Source: Combretum micranthum
Taxonomy: Eukaryota > Streptophyta > Magnoliopsida > Myrtales > Combretaceae
Assembly (NCBI GenBank): GCA_024138025.1
Contig: JAMXBD010000428.1
Span: forward strand, 372,001-436,000
Direction: 5' to 3'
Length of the DNA: 64,000 nt
In this document: piece after piece, positions 1 through 12,800 of the stretch
Numbering within the stretch: the stretch's first letter is position 1
Layout of the letters: every line of letters begins with the position of its first letter
The notes under the pieces: generated by a model
What the model saw: only the letters and a program-made list of their open reading frames with translations
Told to the model about the DNA's origin: nothing
Databases searched by the model: none
Translations under genes and position numbers: made by a program

Positions 1-346
1 TTATTTTAGGGATATTCTTATTTTCCTAATTTGTTTGATACAATGACCCATGTTTATTCACGGAAACAGTAACGACACAGCATTTTCGGAAATATCGAAT
101 TCCCATTCGAAAAAAAAAAAAAAAAAGGCTATATATTTTAGCTGATTGAGGCATTTGGGTATGCAATTATATATCATTAATGAAATTTCGTCACGACTTC
201 CAACAGGCAAAGTCGTAGTCTCATCCCTTAGTTTAAGATCATTAATGATCTAGACAAACAGTGGATCGGAGTGTGGCTTGAACATGTGCTAATGCTTTTT
301 ATAATAATCTTTGTCGCTTAATTCAAATCATGCTGTCAACCACCTG

Positions 347-350
<4 letters not shown>

Positions 351-390
<40 letters not shown>
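351..390. repeat. AAT trinucleotide microsatellite
   Basis: About thirteen uninterrupted AAT units. It lies in intergenic sequence and is probably length-polymorphic. Confidence 0.95.
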
Positions 391-825
391 GGTGCTTCTT
401 AAATGGAACTATTCCTTAAATGTTTTATGAAACTCACGTACGAGACTCGTACATATGAACAACGCTGATTTCTTTCACACATACGTACTTGTACACATTA
501 ATTTATGTATATAGACAATGATAATTTGTGTTGACGAGTTAGATCAATGTATTATTTTATGTAGAACTCATGTGAGTGCTAAAAATGTACAAAATTATAT
601 AACTAATCTACACATTATGATATTGGTGTATTTGTACCATAATTGCGTCTTTCGTATCATATTTTGCTATAAGTGTAAAAAATACATCAGTTTCATGTTT
701 GCTATTAGCATTGAGTCCATGTATGTTAAAATTATCGTATTGTATTAGCTATGGCCTGTTGGTGGTCCTATTTTTGCTCTTTTAAAATAATAGGTATGGT
801 GGGATGATAGGATTTTTATTTTGTA

Positions 826-960
826 TCATATTTGTATTAGATCAATATCTGTAACTTATCTGTATCATATCTATTTTGTATAAAATTATCAGTTTTTCAT
901 CACTATTTATTTTCTTACAAATATCTGTTTGAAAATGATAAAAATATAATAATAAAATTA
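826..960 (-). repeat. Fragment related to the Tourist-like MITE at 14093-14296
   Basis: Read on the minus strand, this stretch shares with the MITE at 14093-14296 several TATCTGTAT/ATCTGTTT-type motifs and a matching end with TTTGAAAATGATAAAAATA, in the same order. I see no intact termini here, so it is a partial copy. Alignment was by eye and divergence is high. Confidence 0.4.
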
Positions 961-1886
961 CATGAAATTAAATGTGCAGTCCAACCAGAGTTATAGTTCT
1001 TGAAATGTGAATAATGTTCAATGAGTTTCTAGAATCGGGAAGAGAAAGGGTAGCCCTTTATGACCATTTCCCTTTAGTAATTAATTAATTACTCACATGT
1101 TTTCCTAGTTGATGAGTTGACATAAAAGATACACATGTAATGACTAGGTCCAAATTTCTACTTCCACATCGATATAGACGTAAGTGTAGGCTGTCGTCTG
1201 TACGTACAATAGCATCCAGGTATTAGACCACAGCTGTTAGACCGTGGCAACTACCAAATACAAATTAGTTAAAGTTATTAATTGTAAATGATGGGATTCC
1301 CTGAGAAGTAGAAGAGAATATATTAGAAGCACGTAGAAAAGCATTTTCCCAAGTTCTAAATTGGTTAGATATTATACATCACATATTATATATATTTTAT
1401 ACAAAAAAATATTAATAAAATTTTAACTTTTATATTGTGTTTAAATCATTGAATAATAGTTATTTTGAAAATGGTTAATTATAAAAAAATGACTTGTAAT
1501 TAGCTTACTTGTAATTTTATCATTCTTGTTCCGTCCAATGTCCAGTTGAATAGAGCATGTGATAATCACGTGACACGTATAAACTAGAGAAAATATACAC
1601 AAACACACACACACACACAAAGACAAAGTTACCCTATATATATCATCTGTATTCATCTAACGCAAAAGAAACAAAAAAATAAAAAAGAAAATAATGAAAA
1701 TATAGCTTCTTTCCCTTATTCCGATAGAACCCCAACCCTAACATCCTCATTCCCAATTTTTTCTTCTCCTTCCTACGACCTTTACACAAAAAAACCCCAA
1801 CCCAAGAAGATGTAAGTCGATCACATATCAATCTACCATAATCGCTGATTTAAACTCAACAATACATGCTAAACATAACTAGTTTA

Positions 1887-2185
1887 TGATTTGAAAATAT
1901 TCTATTTTATTTCGCAAAAAGAAAAACACTTCTCTAATAAATTACTTTTTAAAGTAAAAAGAGATCTCATTTATTTAATCTTTTACTTAAGTATATTATT
2001 GAAATATACTTAGTTGATAAATACTAGGTTGTCAATAAGTCTACTAGATTTTCCTAACTTAGTTCTCCATTTCACACTTGAAAACACATATTAAAAAAAT
2101 AACACGTTTCGTAAAAACAGCATGATGTTCTTCCTTTTTCATTTTATATAAGCGAAACTTATACATATTAGCAATATTTTATGGT

Positions 2186-2216
<31 letters not shown>

Positions 2217-3390
2217 TGGGTTTGTTGATGCATGGTTATCTACACAACATTAAGATATTACAAGATATTATATACTGCAATATGTGATAGCTTATGTGAG
2301 GAAAATCCCATATGAAACGTGGGAGATAATTAGTATTAGTTTATGAATTCTACATTAGTTATGAATTTTCATGCCAAATGGCTAAAATGGTCATTTAGTC
2401 ATCACCTATTGAATTGGTTATTGATTATTTATTTCGATGCCACACTACAAATGAGAATGTGATTACGTGGATCTTAATAAGGTACTTGACCTACTTGATC
2501 CTATAAAACCCTTGTAGGGTACCAATTTTGAAATATGATTCAAAACCTTAAAGAGTTTATGATTACATTTTGGGACAATATAAAAACTCAATAGGGAACC
2601 CAATTCAATAAAACATAGCTACATTTCTTTTCCTCCCCTTCAAAACTACATTTTAACATTGAAATTAAGATTGAATGTAAAATGTTTAAAAATTGGAGTG
2701 TTATTCTAATCTCTTATTCAAGTTGAAATATATTACATTACATATAGCATCTCCAAGCGTTGGATGATATTGTTTCGAAAAAAAAATCTGGTTATTGATA
2801 ATCAGGGTGAAGTGGTTGTTAAGCAGTCGATCATGACCCCAATAAGGTTGTATTTTGGTAATATGATAAACAAATCCTATAGGACTCTTAGTAGGTTCCA
2901 AGTGCTTATAAGGAGTTACGCGATTTTGAATTTTATAAAACTCATCTCAAACCCACTCTATTTATATTCTTTATCATAACTGGTATTTAATTTAACCTTT
3001 ACCAACAAGAGGACAATTCAAGGATGAAGCTAGTGCACCTTTTTAAACTTGACTAAGAGAAAGGATTCTATGAAAGTAGAAAGTGTCGCCAGAATATCAC
3101 TTGTTACCAGCTTCTATGATGATGATCCAATACCAAGTTGATACTAATTAACAATTTTTCAGCTAAGTAGATAAAAAAAAATCCCATACCCATAATCACT
3201 TGTTAGTTTGACCATTTGCTATTATTTAATTAACATTATAACATAGCATAAAACCTATACTATACATGTTGCCATGATTGGTATATGGTTATATCCCATA
3301 ACTTATCCTATGAATGAAAGTTCTCAAATTTTGAAGATTGAATTCTATTCTACGACGTATTGTATCCATTCTAAAGCCCATCAATTTTGA
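1887..3390. repeat. Tandem duplicate unit A (~1.5 kb), non-coding
   Basis: This segment is repeated immediately downstream (3391-6898). Shared landmarks in the same order include a stretch around 2020 and 3555 (ACTAGGTTGTCA), one at about 2297 and 3791 (GTGAGGAAAATCCCA), one near 2995 and 6510 (TTTAACCTTTAC), and one near 3245 and 6735 (ATAACATAGCATAAAACCTAT). No protein-coding signal is visible. The copies are clearly diverged (point changes and small indels throughout), so the duplication is old. The unit's nature is unknown; it could be an old repeat family or a local duplication. Confidence 0.8.
2188..2216 (+). repeat. Homopolymer of 29 consecutive G
   Basis: A run of 29 G inside an AT-rich region, flanked by ATGGTGA and TGGGTTTG. 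The second copy of the duplicated unit lacks it, so it arose or expanded after the duplication. Its exact length in a read assembly should be treated with caution. Confidence 0.9.
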
Positions 3391-4301
3391 TGATTTAAAA
3401 AAAATATTCTATTTGATTTCACAAAACATTTATCTAATAAACTATATGTTAAATTAAATTATTTAGACAAGCTTAAACCAATACTCATCAAAATAAGAAG
3501 AGATGTTATTAGTTTAATCTTTCACCTAAGTATATAATTGAAGTATACTTAGTTGATAATACTAGGTTGTCATTAAATTCTATCAAATTCTCATACCTTG
3601 TTTCTCCTGTTCACACTTGAAAATACACATTAACAAAGTAACATGTTTCATAAAAAACCATGATGTTTACACCGTTTTATATTTGTGAAACTCATTTATA
3701 TTACAAATATTATGTGGGCAAAATGTGTGGTAATCTACACAACATTGAAATATTACAACATACGATTTATGTCAATATGCGATACCTTATGTGAGGAAAA
3801 TCCCACACGAATAGTGGGAGATAATTTGTATTAGTTTATAAGGTCATTATATTAAATATAAAGTCAAAATTAGTTGACAATTTTCATACCAAGCCCCTAA
3901 AAGTTCGATTATTAATCATTATAAAGTACTCGACTCGCTCAACCCTAAAGCACCCTTATAGGGTAATGGTTCCAAGACACATGATTAAAAACCTCATAGA
4001 GTTTAGGAATAGAGCTCAAACTACATTCTATCTTTCAAATCAAGATTAAATGTAAAATGTTTAAAAATTGGTTGTGTTAATCAAGTTTTCTATTCAAGTT
4101 AAAAAATATTAGGTTGCATATGGTATTTCCAAGTGGAGGATGATATTGCTAGGAAAAAGAAATGTGGTTACTAATGATTGGGACAAGATAGTTGTTAACC
4201 AGTTGATTATGACCTTTTAGATTGGGTTATGGTAATACTTAATAGGGTATAAAACTTATAACAAATAGGGAAGGTGAGTTCGGGTTTTACAAAACTCATA
4301 T

Positions 4302-4831
4302 TGACGCAGTGTGAAAGCGTAAAACAAAACAAACCCAACACATCGGTTGAATCAAGAGATCAAATCTTGCAAAAAGATTGCAACTTTATTCAGAAAATTC
4401 TCAACTAGGATTTTCAAATGTAATAATAATGTTTTGAAAACAAAAGATAGGTTTTTGACACCATATATACCAATACATAAAGCCCTAAAAGATAAAACAA
4501 GAAAACAATTCGTCAAAATAAAAGTTGGTAAAAAGGCTAGCAGCCTTAGAACGTCATCTTTGGGCGACTTACTTTAGATGGTGGCTTTTAAGCCAGCTTA
4601 TATCTAGGCCGGCTGTATAACTTCTCCTTTCACCTATAGCCTCCGTTTTGACTTTTTTGATATCTCATGCTTGTTCAAGAATGTGTCCGCTATCATGTCT
4701 ACATCATTCCCATGCTCATCCTTCAATCTTGGCTCGTCCAAGCTTTCATCCTCGCTTTGTTCTTTCTCTCTTTGGATTGACTTGATTTATCTCATTTATC
4801 TCGTCGTTTGATTGTGATTCGCACCGCATCA
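4302..4831 (-). repeat. 3' LTR of the gag-only Gypsy element
   Basis: Direct repeat of 5922-6473, starting TGACGCAG on the plus strand and ending GCACCGCATCA. The adjoining purine-rich minus-strand stretch GAAGGAGGTGA at about 4832-4843 would serve as polypurine tract. Confidence 0.75.
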
Positions 4832-4846
4832 TTCACCTCCTTCATA

Positions 4847-5699
4847 TTAAAACTCATCCTTGATTTCTTTTGAATTTGCTCGTGCCCAATCTGGATGGAT
4901 TGGAGTGATAACTGGACAATCGTTTTCCATGTTAATATGAAGCAATAAGATAAATGCACTCAATAATTCTAACATTTCCTCTGGGTCAGGATGTAAGTTT
5001 TTAGGTAAATTGTTGAGCCTCATATCTTTAGTCTCATTCACTGGTGCAATGAATGTGCTTGGAGTTTCTTCGACCTCTACCTCTTCAGTAAATATCAACA
5101 CCTGTTCGTCAATTAATAGAGGCTTCTCCACAATGATTTCCTTACCAACACAATCTTTGTAGGTGTCAGGTTCTTCCCTACTGTCCTTAACATCACCAAT
5201 TTGAGCACTCTGATCTTCAAGGGTTGAGTTCTCCTTTTGTTCCACCAATTCCTCCTTAGGCACTTTTGGAACTAGTTCAGGCGTCTGTGGAATTTTTTGA
5301 GAAATGATTTGCTTGCAGTTTAGGGGAAGGAACTCTCGCTCCATATAGGCTCCTTGCCTTTAAGGCATCTCACTACCATAAGTTTTTCCCACCAATACCA
5401 TGCATCACCCTGCAAACGACTCTTCACCAACTCTATCACCATACCCTTAGAAATCCTCATATGGTCAAAGAACCTCTTAACTTCCTCAACCCACACCCAA
5501 AACTCATCCAGATTTCCAATATTATCAAACTAAGAAACAACATATTTAAATTGGGAAAAAATTCATCTTTATACTTGTAATTGCTCTTGTCGTATAGTCT
5601 TCTACTACCATAACCTCTTCTCCAGTTCGGATTTTCAAAAAACTCGTTTTCATTATCGATATCATAAGTAACAAAACTAATCCTTGGATCACCTTCCAT
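4847..5699 (-). pseudogene. Gag-like coding region of the non-autonomous Gypsy element
   Basis: The N-terminal reading frame starts at 5699. The frame then has to change once (around 5530) before the conserved gag core, which reads on the minus strand across about 5350-5525 and contains RRFFDHM-like and ELVKSRLQGDAWYWWEKL motifs of the Retrotrans_gag family. A further open segment (4847-5344, 165 codons) follows. It is rich in Glu, Pro and Val, has no zinc knuckle and resembles no enzyme. In a complete element gag would form the virus-like particle that packages the RNA. Here it is broken by at least one frameshift and nothing else of the element's enzymes is present, so any mobility would have to be supplied in trans. 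The gag call is firm; the function of the acidic tail is unknown. Confidence 0.7.
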
Positions 5700-5906
5700 T
5701 CGTCTCCAATAATCATGCTTGCCACTGTTGGTATTGGATCGATAGATCAGGGCTTCACAGCGTTCTTCCTTTTGCTAGCTTTTCTAACCTATGGTCTCCT
5801 CTACAACCCTTTGTACCAATCGCTTGTAACGTAAAACTTCTGTACCCCGAACACAGTCAGGAATATGACCGCCTCCTATTCTATAGTCTATTAACATCTC
5901 TGACCC

Positions 5907-5918
5907 GCTCTGATACCA
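5907..5918 (-). other. Primer-binding site (tRNA-Met type)
   Basis: Reads TGGTATCAGAGC on the minus strand, the usual plant LTR-element primer-binding site for initiator tRNA-Met. It sits three bases inside the 5' LTR and fixes the element's orientation. Confidence 0.9.
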
Positions 5919-5921
5919 CTT

Positions 5922-6473
5922 TGATGCAGCATGAAAGCGTAAAACAAAACAGACCCAACACACCGATTAAATCAAGAGATCAAAGCTTGCAAAAAGATTG
6001 CAATTTTATTGAGAAAATTCTCAACTAGGGTTTCCAAATGTAATAATAATGTTCTAAAAGCAAAAGATAGGTTTTTGACAAGACATATACAAATATATAA
6101 AGCCCTAAAAGATAAAACAAAAAAAAATCGTCAAAATAAAAGCTAGTAAAAAGGCTGGCAGCCTTAGAACGTCATCTTCTGGTGGCTTACAATTTAGCTA
6201 GTGGCTTTAAAGCTTAGGCCAGTGGCTTTTGAGCAGGCTTACATCTAAGCTAGCTTGAAGGTTGGCTATCAAACTTCTCCTCTTGCTCGTAACCTTCGTT
6301 TCGACTTTTTTGACATCTCATGCTTGTTGACGAATGTGTCTACTATTATGTTTGCATCATTCCTAGGCTCTTCCTTTGATCTTGGCTCGTCCAATCTTTC
6401 TTCCACGCTTCGCTTCCTTTTTTTGGATCATCTTGATTTATCCCATCGTTTGATCGTGATTTGCACCGTATCA
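5922..6473 (-). repeat. 5' LTR of the gag-only Gypsy element
   Basis: Direct repeat of 4302-4831, starting TGATGCAG and ending GCACCGTATCA on the plus strand. It abuts the primer-binding site three bases away. Confidence 0.75.
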
Positions 6474-6898
6474 TTTACCTCCGCCGGATTAAACTCAGTC
6501 CATCTAATTTAACCTTTACTAGCAGGTGAATGTTTTTAAACAAATCGATGAGGAAGCTAATGGGCCCATTTCAACTCAATTAAGAGAAGGGGTTCGACAA
6601 AGGGAGATATCATTGTTAGAATATAACTTCTTGCTAGCTTTTAGGACCCAATACCAACTTAATACTAATTAAGATTTTTCTTTGGCTAAATAAATAAAAA
6701 AAATCCCATAATCAGTAGTTACTAGTGTTTGATTGATATTATAACATAGCATAAAACCTATGCCATTCATGTTATCATGATTGGTATGGGCTTATGCCCC
6801 AAAACTTTGTCTTGCAAGCGCAAGTTCTAAAAGTTGAAAATTGAAATCTATTATGCGACGTAGTATATCCACTATAAGCCTATCGAATTTAAGGATCT

Positions 6899-8841
6899 AA
6901 CGTCTAAAGGTTTCAAGATCCTAGAGGGCTTCATGCCTAAACACTATTCCGAAGGACAAGTCCCCTGTAGCTGGCAATCTTTTGAAAGTTAAGAATGGGC
7001 GTACTGGCTGATCTGTGAAGCCGTACTGCCAAGAATCTAGACATGATTCTTCCGTAACACGAGAATAAATAGTAATTTAAAGAAAAGTGGGGGCACACAG
7101 AGCAGAGTAAGCGGATGGGAAGTCAAGCCAAACCAAAAGCCATACAAGCGTAAGCAAAAGATAGCACAGGACAGTTTCGAGATGTGATGTGGGTCCTGCT
7201 TTTACTACTTCCATCCATCGCTTTTTGAGAGAGATTTTGCAGGGACTTCAACGCGTTTTCGAGAGTTGCAAGCCAGTGCACACACAGCTGGTATTGTTTG
7301 CACTTTGCATAAGCATCGATGGCTACTTCCTCACCACTGCGCGTTTCTTGAATTCTTGTTCCTCTTTTATTATTATTATTATTCTACATCTTATCTTTTT
7401 TTAAAGTTAACCCATGTTTCAAAACACTTTTTAAAGACCAAAAAAGAAAAAAAAAATAATAATTAGTTTTATTTTCGATTTTACAATTTGAAGACAAGAT
7501 GTTCAAATCTAATATCTCTCACTTGATAATTTAGGAACGATACTAATAAATCACAAAACCGATTAAAATAATAATACTTTCTAAGTACATACCTCATACT
7601 TTGTACTAATTTAATAGTATATATAAAACTAATAAAATATTAAATTGATTGGCAAATATCTAAAACACTCTGTAAGGGTGATTCTGTTATTCAAATTAAG
7701 ATATAAATATCAATAAATAAATAATATATATATAGTATATTATGTGGATTTGTTTATTTTTGTTTATCCTTTTGTGAGTAACAACACATCCTAAGCTATA
7801 TTGCAGTGTCCTTCGTGCGGATCCTGGAAGTTGCGTACCCTTCCCATCAGAATCCTATGTTTAACCTTGTCCATAAAATAAAAAGTACATTTTTTAAGGT
7901 CTTCTGGTACTACCTCCATCACATCCGTATTCGTCATGGACTCATTAGTCGCAGGTACACACACTTTCACCCTCCCGAAACAAAAAAAAAAAATATATAT
8001 ATATATATATGTATTAATTTAATTTTCTTTGTCTTAGTTGGCCTGTCGGAGAATGCAATTTTATTTGTTTACTTGTCGTATTTTATTTTGAACGGTAAAA
8101 CGAAATTTGACAGCAATAACTTTTTTTTTTTTTTTTAATTTTGTTAACTGTTTCTCCTTTCTAATTTCTCCAAGTTCACATTGGTCAAGCTAATAGTAAT
8201 TCTTGTAATAATTCTGAATTGACTTTTAATTCACCTTCTCTGGTGATACAAGTTTACACGATGACTTGATAAAAATTATTATTTCTCCACAATATTGGAT
8301 TAAATTAATTAAACTTTATATACGAAAATTTTTTTCACGTATGTTAATAATACGTTTATTAAATTTGCTAACATTGTTAGATGATGTGGTGTTTTTAACT
8401 AGTAGGATAGAGGTATTGTTAGTGTATGCAAAGAGTTTTTTTATGTACTAAATGATTAATTTAAAAATTTAAGAATTAAATTAACTAATTTTAAACTTAA
8501 AATACGTAATTACATATTTTACTAAAATTTATATATCATTCATATCAACATTGAATATGCTTAGACACAATATTTTAAGATTAACTACGGATTATATATA
8601 AGATCATTTAGAGAAAACAAATAGATAAAAATTGACAAAATAAATCTGATGATGATATATATATGTCATAACTAATTAAGATGACTAATTATAATTTATT
8701 TAAATAAGAAAGTATCAGCTGTCACCCATTTCGCATGCATCATGCGTTATTTCTATAAAGGCCACACACACTGTTCACAATAATTAACGTCATTTGAATT
8801 GATGTACTAGGAATTTACGTGGAAGCTCAGCTTCATCCATC
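6899..8841. other. Gene-free sequence upstream of the ERF gene
   Basis: No convincing coding sequence. 6900-7330 is less AT-rich than its surroundings but shows no domain I recognise. An AT-dinucleotide run lies at about 7992-8010 and a poly-T run near 8121-8136. The last few hundred bases are very AT-rich and lead into the ERF promoter. Confidence 0.6.
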
Positions 8842-8850
8842 TATAAATAT
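8842..8850 (+). promoter_or_regulatory. TATA box of the ERF gene
   Basis: TATAAATAT lies about 210 bp before the start codon. It is followed by a CA-rich leader without any upstream ATG (about 8875-9058), which fits a transcription start near 8870-8880. Confidence 0.7.
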
Positions 8851-9058
8851 ATACCCAAAAAAACTTATTTTCATCCAACAACATTAAAAAACAAGAAACC
8901 ATATAACACAAAAAACAGCAAAGAAAAGCAAATACAAATTGGTCAAAAATCCTTGAACACACACAAACACAAGCACACCTACACTGCCCTTTTGTCCTTC
9001 CTTCACATCTTCACAAAACCAACTTTATTGTGATTCATAAAATCATAAAACAAGGATA

Positions 9059-9835
9059 ATGGTGAAGACAGGCATGCCAAATGCTATTGCCAGAGGTAAC
9101 AACCCATCATCATCACTTGAAGAGCAACAGAAGAGGGTGAAGAAGTACAAAGGAGTGAGAATGAGGAGCTGGGGTTCATGGGTATCAGAAATCAGAGCAC
9201 CAAACCAAAAGACAAGAATCTGGTTAGGCTCCTATTCAACTGCTGAAGCTGCAGCTAGAGCCTATGATGCTGCTTTATTATGTCTCAAAGGCACTTCGGC
9301 TATAAGCAACCTTAATTTCCCTCTGTCCATCAATTCCTACCAAACCATACTCCACGACGACACCACCAAGACCAACACTCCTATGTCGCCTAAGTCCATC
9401 CAACGTGTCGCTGCAGCTGCTGCCAACACCGCCTTCCACGACGGCGGCTCCTCCATTGAAGCTGCTATTGGTGCTACTACTACTACTGCAACCACCTCAA
9501 CCACCGCCCCAACTTCACCACCACTGGCATCTTCTACATCGTCTTATTATTCCATGTCGTCTGATCAGCAGGACGATGATGTTTCATTAGTGCAACAAGT
9601 TGAAATGCACCCATTTGGGAGTTCGTATAGCTTTGGTCGTGGTGGGAACAATAATGGTTTTTATTATGATGATCATCATGATCAGTCAATGGACATGATG
9701 ATGATAAACTACTCCTCTTGGTGTAACTTGGACATGGCGGATCAGATGTTCATTAATAATGGGGCATCCATGGATTTTCCTGTGTTGGATGATTTCTATG
9801 AAGATGGAGATATTCGATTGTGGAGCTTCTGCTGA
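9059..9835 (+). CDS. AP2/ERF transcription factor, ERF014-like (DREB-type, group II)
   Basis: A single-exon 258-residue protein. Residues about 30-87 form one AP2/ERF DNA-binding domain (motifs [33 protein letters not shown]). The Val after the second Trp of the β-sheet (position 14 of the domain, residue 42) is typical of DREB-type proteins; position 19 is Ala rather than Glu. Downstream, [13 protein letters not shown] (about 111-123) and an acidic C-terminal tail ending [14 protein letters not shown] match features I know from Arabidopsis ERF014 and relatives. The middle is Thr/Ser/Ala- and Asp/Met-rich low complexity, usual for activation regions. Members bind GCC-box or DRE-type promoters in the nucleus and act in stress, defence or nitrogen responses; which applies here cannot be read from sequence. 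The start is supported by a TATA box, an ATG-free leader and the family-like MVK N-terminus. I see no defect. The family call is firm and the ERF014-like placement fairly sure. Confidence 0.95.
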   Translation: MVKTGMPNAIARGNNPSSSLEEQQKRVKKYKGVRMRSWGSWVSEIRAPNQKTRIWLGSYSTAEAAARAYDAALLCLKGTSAISNLNFPLSINSYQTILHDDTTKTNTPMSPKSIQRVAAAAANTAFHDGGSSIEAAIGATTTTATTSTTAPTSPPLASSTSSYYSMSSDQQDDDVSLVQQVEMHPFGSSYSFGRGGNNNGFYYDDHHDQSMDMMMINYSSWCNLDMADQMFINNGASMDFPVLDDFYEDGDIRLWSFC

Positions 9836-12800
9836 GATTTAATTAATATATATTAATTTCCAGAACAAAAAAAAAAAGAAAAAAAAAATCAATATTATTC
9901 GTTCATTTTTTAGTACTTTCTGTAATATTTATGTCGATTGTTTATTGGTTACGTAGGTTTTTCTGGATGTTATCTTGATGAAATCACTGACGCTGACCCA
10001 ACCGGGGAGGGGAAGAGAGACATGTTTTTTGGACTCTCTTTAATTTAATGCTCGAGTGGGATTTGATGAATTCCAATAATTGAATTTAAATGTTTGTAAT
10101 TGTATTGTAATCTTAATGTAGTATTTTGCGTAAGCAAAATTCCTATCATATTAATGAAATTACCTACTTTTCATTTGTAATATTTATTGAATGATTTGAC
10201 TTCAAAATATTATGCTTTTTTGTTTTTGGCAATTTATCTATATATATATATATATATATATATTCTTGGGTCCAAATTGGGTATTTATATAACTAACGTA
10301 AACTATAATCTGGTAATTATTGAGGAAAAATGGAAAGTGATATAAATTTAGAATCGAGACTATAAAATAGTTGTATTGACGTGGATCCGATCGATCCTCA
10401 TTTTGAACCTACCAGGAAGTATGTCTTTTGTCCTTTTTTTCTTCTTCTTCTTTTTTTCTTTGGCCGAAGTATGTCTTTTGTCTGAATGATTTCAAAGGAG
10501 CAGTTTTTGTAGGTCGAGTCCAAATTAAATGTAAATTAATCTAAATCTTATAATTGTCATGTATATTTTGTAGGATTATGTTAGCTCAGTTGCAGTGGTC
10601 TAATCAGCAACAAGGTGAAGTATTTCGTTTTCCTTTTTCCTAGCGATTCAACCCATACGGTTTTTATCTTAAATCTGAATCTGGCCTCAGATAGAAATTT
10701 TGAAACTTGTTACAAATCCTATATGGTTTTGGTTTATTAATTGGAAGCCCGTCCGATAAATATTATAAGATATCGAACTTTAACTCAATAAAACTAATAA
10801 TTTTTTAATTACATATATTTTATGTTTAAAGTCATAAAAAAAAAATCTTCTTCTTATAACACCCATATTCTTAATTTTCTTATTTATTCAAGGAAAAATT
10901 TATTTCTATTAAAATTTATTCTTCATTAGCTCAATATTGTAGTAAGTTACCGTGATTTATTTATTAAGTTGAATTACAAATTTGAAAATGTAGATACCAC
11001 TTATTAAATTAAGCTAATACTTAAAATATATAAACTTAAGATTAGTTAAAATTTTAATTATATTAATTGAAATAAATTTAATAAAAAAATTTTCTTACTG
11101 GACACGAGTTCCCAACATCTTTTATATCTATTGCAAACCCAATTCAAAACCATATAAAATTTTCTACAAGATTTTAAAACTCGTTTCAAATCTTGTAGGA
11201 TATTTATTGAATTAAATGTGTCGGACATCATATAAAAACTGTCCACATTGCGTCTCAAACATTAGGGGTATGCAAAAAAATCGATGAAACCGAAAAATTG
11301 AATCAAAATTGGAAAACCAATCCAAAAAATATAATTAATTTTTTAAAAAATAATATATATATATAATAAACAAAGATAAAAACTCTAAAATTTATTGTAA
11401 TTTGAGACATATTGTAATTCAAATTTTTGTATTCTAATTATTATTATGTTGTTGTATTGTAATTTGGATTAAGAAGAAAACATTATGTTTTAATTTGTGT
11501 AATATTGTATTAGACTTATATTATTTATATGTTGGTTTTGTAGTTATTTGATTTGTTTATTTGTAATTTTTTTTAATGTAATTATGAAATAAAATGGTTT
11601 AATTTGTCATGATTATAACTAAAAACATTGTCAACGAACATCTTTTGATTAACCATTATAATAAATAGTTAAAAACCAAGAACCAAAAATATTAACAAAA
11701 GAAAAGGTTAATTGTTAAAGTGGTTAACCATTAATAACAAATTGGATTAAGTTTACGATATTAAAAAATCAACCATTTCGATTTGATTCAAAACATAGGA
11801 TGATTGATTGGTTAACCAGATTATACTCACCATTACCACACATCGTCACAATGATAACAAGTTGGAGATATCATTGGTGCGGTGGTTAAATCAAAACTAG
11901 CAACGGACATTCAAGTGGGGAAATAATATGAAGAACAGGGCGCAGAAAAGTACGCGTAGTAATAAAGGATGAGAGGGCATTTGCAGTGGGTACTAAAACC
12001 GGAAGAAAGAAAATCAACTAAACAAAACCAAATCCAGACTGAGTTTGCAGTTTTCTGATTTCTTTGTTCGTTTTTCATCTGGTTAATGGGAAAGGTGTTT
12101 GCTGTTTTTAATATTGTGTTCCTATTCTGTTTCTACCAATAAATATCTTACATATATTAAATAAATTAAAAAAGACATAAAAATTATTAAAATATAAGAA
12201 GCATTTCTTGATATGTATTAGATATTTATTTACAAAAACAAGGATACCAAACTTGGTACAACAAACTTTCTTCCTTTTTGATGTTCAGTTTTTGGCATAA
12301 TTTGGAGTTTGAGAAGCTTTCGTACTTAAAAAAACCAAATCAAAGTAACATATAACAATAAATAAATAGATGCGACACCAACCAACGCCTAACGATTGAC
12401 ATTATTAATTAATTGTTACTAAACAAATGAACAGGAAGTGGGGTATAAATTCCAACCATTTTACATAATGTCAATCTTTTTTTTTTAACCGATTTAAAAT
12501 TTTGATGATCTTTTTAAATTACTTCTAAACATTAATTCTTTTTGGTGTGATTTTCTTTTAAAGGTAAATTTAAGATATTTTCCTTAAAAATTTTACTTTA
12601 CACTATTTATTGGTTAGAGTTCTACAATATTGAAGAATTTCCTTTTTGAAGGTTTTAAGACATTTAAAATTATTTTTGGTGATAAATAAGAAATTCCTCA
12701 ATCCTTTTGATTTGGATAAAAGGCTTAATCCAAAATTCAACATCTTGAAAGGAGTTTTGTGACAAATCTGAATAGTTTCCTTTTGTTTAGTGCTTGCCAC

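Larger units (their letters stand above)
1..1886. other. Gene-free AT-rich intergenic sequence
   Basis: No reading frame here resembles a protein I recognise; the short open frames have random, AT-driven composition. It contains a poly-A run (about 111-126), an AAT microsatellite (351-390), an AC-dinucleotide run (about 1603-1619) and a fragment related to a MITE seen later in the window (826-960). Otherwise I see nothing in it. Confidence 0.7.
4302..6473 (-). mobile_element. Small gag-only Ty3/Gypsy derivative (TR-GAG-like non-autonomous LTR element)
   Basis: Two direct repeats of ~530-550 bp (4302-4831 and 5922-6473) flank about 1.1 kb. Next to the right-hand repeat is GCTCTGATACCA, the complement of the initiator-tRNA-Met primer-binding site, so the element reads on the minus strand. 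The internal part carries only a gag-like coding region; no protease, reverse transcriptase or integrase is visible. Non-autonomous elements with gag alone are known in plants as TR-GAGs, and I infer that class here. The LTRs have accumulated many differences, so the insertion is not recent. The exact outer ends are uncertain: similarity between the two repeats continues about 18 bp past the CA ends given here, up to a direct repeat AAACTCA (4292-4298 and 6491-6497) that may be the target-site remnant. Confidence 0.8.
3391..6898. repeat. Tandem duplicate unit B, interrupted by a Gypsy derivative
   Basis: This is the second copy of the unit at 1887-3390. Homology runs from 3391 to about 4300, breaks for the LTR element at 4302-6473, and resumes at about 6491 to the end. 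Copy A has no insertion at the matching point (about 2945), so it represents the empty site. The LTR element therefore inserted after the duplication. Confidence 0.8.
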
